DNA from: an uncultured Bacteroidales bacterium
GTDB taxonomy: Bacteria; Bacteroidota; Bacteroidia; Bacteroidales; Bacteroidaceae
DNA length: 32,571 bases
Direction of reading: 5' to 3'
NCBI GenBank assembly: GCA_937995875.1
Contig: CALKIW010000072.1
Coordinates: 1 to 32,571 of the forward strand
Positions 32,491 through 32,571 of the stretch are shown piece after piece (position 1 is the stretch's first letter; each line of letters starts with the position of its first letter). Position numbers and translations under genes: made by a program. The notes beneath the pieces were generated by a model. It made no database searches. It worked only from the letters and a program-made list of their open reading frames with translations, and had not been told where the DNA came from.

Positions 32491-32571
32491 TTATTTCAGC
32501 ACCTTGCGCACGCTGCCGTCGGTAGACTTAATGATATTCAAGCCTTTTTGCAACCGACTCTGGCGCATGCC
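32491..32571 (-). CDS. C-terminal tail of a secreted or surface protein (partial)
   Basis: The minus-strand frame enters from the right edge and ends at TAA (32491-32493), giving 26 residues: RLQKGLNIIKSTDGSVRKVLK. The form LQKGxNII...DGxxRKVxxK closely resembles the C-terminal ends of many Prevotella/Bacteroidales extracellular proteins (YDLQGRR...KGINIVR...KVLVK). Nothing else of the protein is visible. It lies 153 nt upstream of the HMA gene on the same strand. Confidence 0.55.
   Translation of the reverse strand, partial: GMRQSRLQKGLNIIKSTDGSVRKVLK

Overview
The window looks like chromosomal DNA of a Prevotella-like member of the Bacteroidota (order Bacteroidales). The evidence is family-typical proteins (DUF3098, DUF4250, a GYF_2-domain protein, a lysine-tailed winged-helix protein, a GHL10 lipid-exported hydrolase, OmpA-type small barrels), the ftsX-DUF3098-uppP-truB-queA-folK gene order, long A/T-rich intergenic gaps, few Shine-Dalgarno sequences, and repeated promoters of the Bacteroidota type (TTTG, 19-20 nt, TAnnTTTG). 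Species cannot be fixed from sequence reading alone.

Layout. 1-2020 (+): end of a CapD-like nucleotide-sugar dehydratase gene, a nucleotidyltransferase-fold protein (NTP_transf_5) and a LUD-domain protein. 2071-5743 (-): radical SAM enzyme, thioredoxin lipoprotein coupled to a MarR regulator, a TIGR02757 protein, xpt, and a possible decayed small membrane protein. 6367-7281 (+): secreted endonuclease/exonuclease/phosphatase-fold protein. 7628-12112 (+): envelope and translation operon ftsX, DUF3098, uppP, truB, queA, folK. 12262-14538: divergent rpsO (-) and typA (+). 14570-15743: a short terminal-inverted-repeat element, then DUF4250 and GYF_2 genes. 16318-17656: tRNA region with Val-CAC, Thr-CGU and Gly-CCC (+), a winged-helix gene (-) and two identical tRNA-Asp genes (-). 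17747-20991 (-): recR, a membrane protein, a family 2 glycosyltransferase and a GNAT acetyltransferase as an overlapping operon, with an outer-membrane barrel gene upstream. 21175-22803 (+): GHL10 hydrolase, convergent with cdd and a beta-helix lipoprotein gene (-). 25990-29959 (+): fused trehalose-6-phosphate synthase/phosphatase followed by a GH15 glucoamylase/trehalase-like enzyme. 30065-32338 (-): copper-type P1B ATPase with a small HMA protein. 32491-32571 (-): tail of a protein with a Prevotella-style C-terminal end.

Most of the coding content is housekeeping or ordinary for the order. The least explained signal is intergenic: three copies (about 5930-6245, 15791-16125 inverted, 25135-25330) of a complex repeat. 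Each copy has five contiguous imperfect units of about 22 nt followed at a fixed side by a strongly conserved 20-nt box (AACATAGCCCTTTTTGCGC core). Other points to examine are a 182-bp element with 15-bp terminal inverted repeats and a possible 5-bp duplication behind typA, a CopA-like ATPase lacking most of its nucleotide-binding domain, a nest of mutually exclusive stems upstream of ftsX, and a tRNA cluster in which all three tRNAs carry C34.
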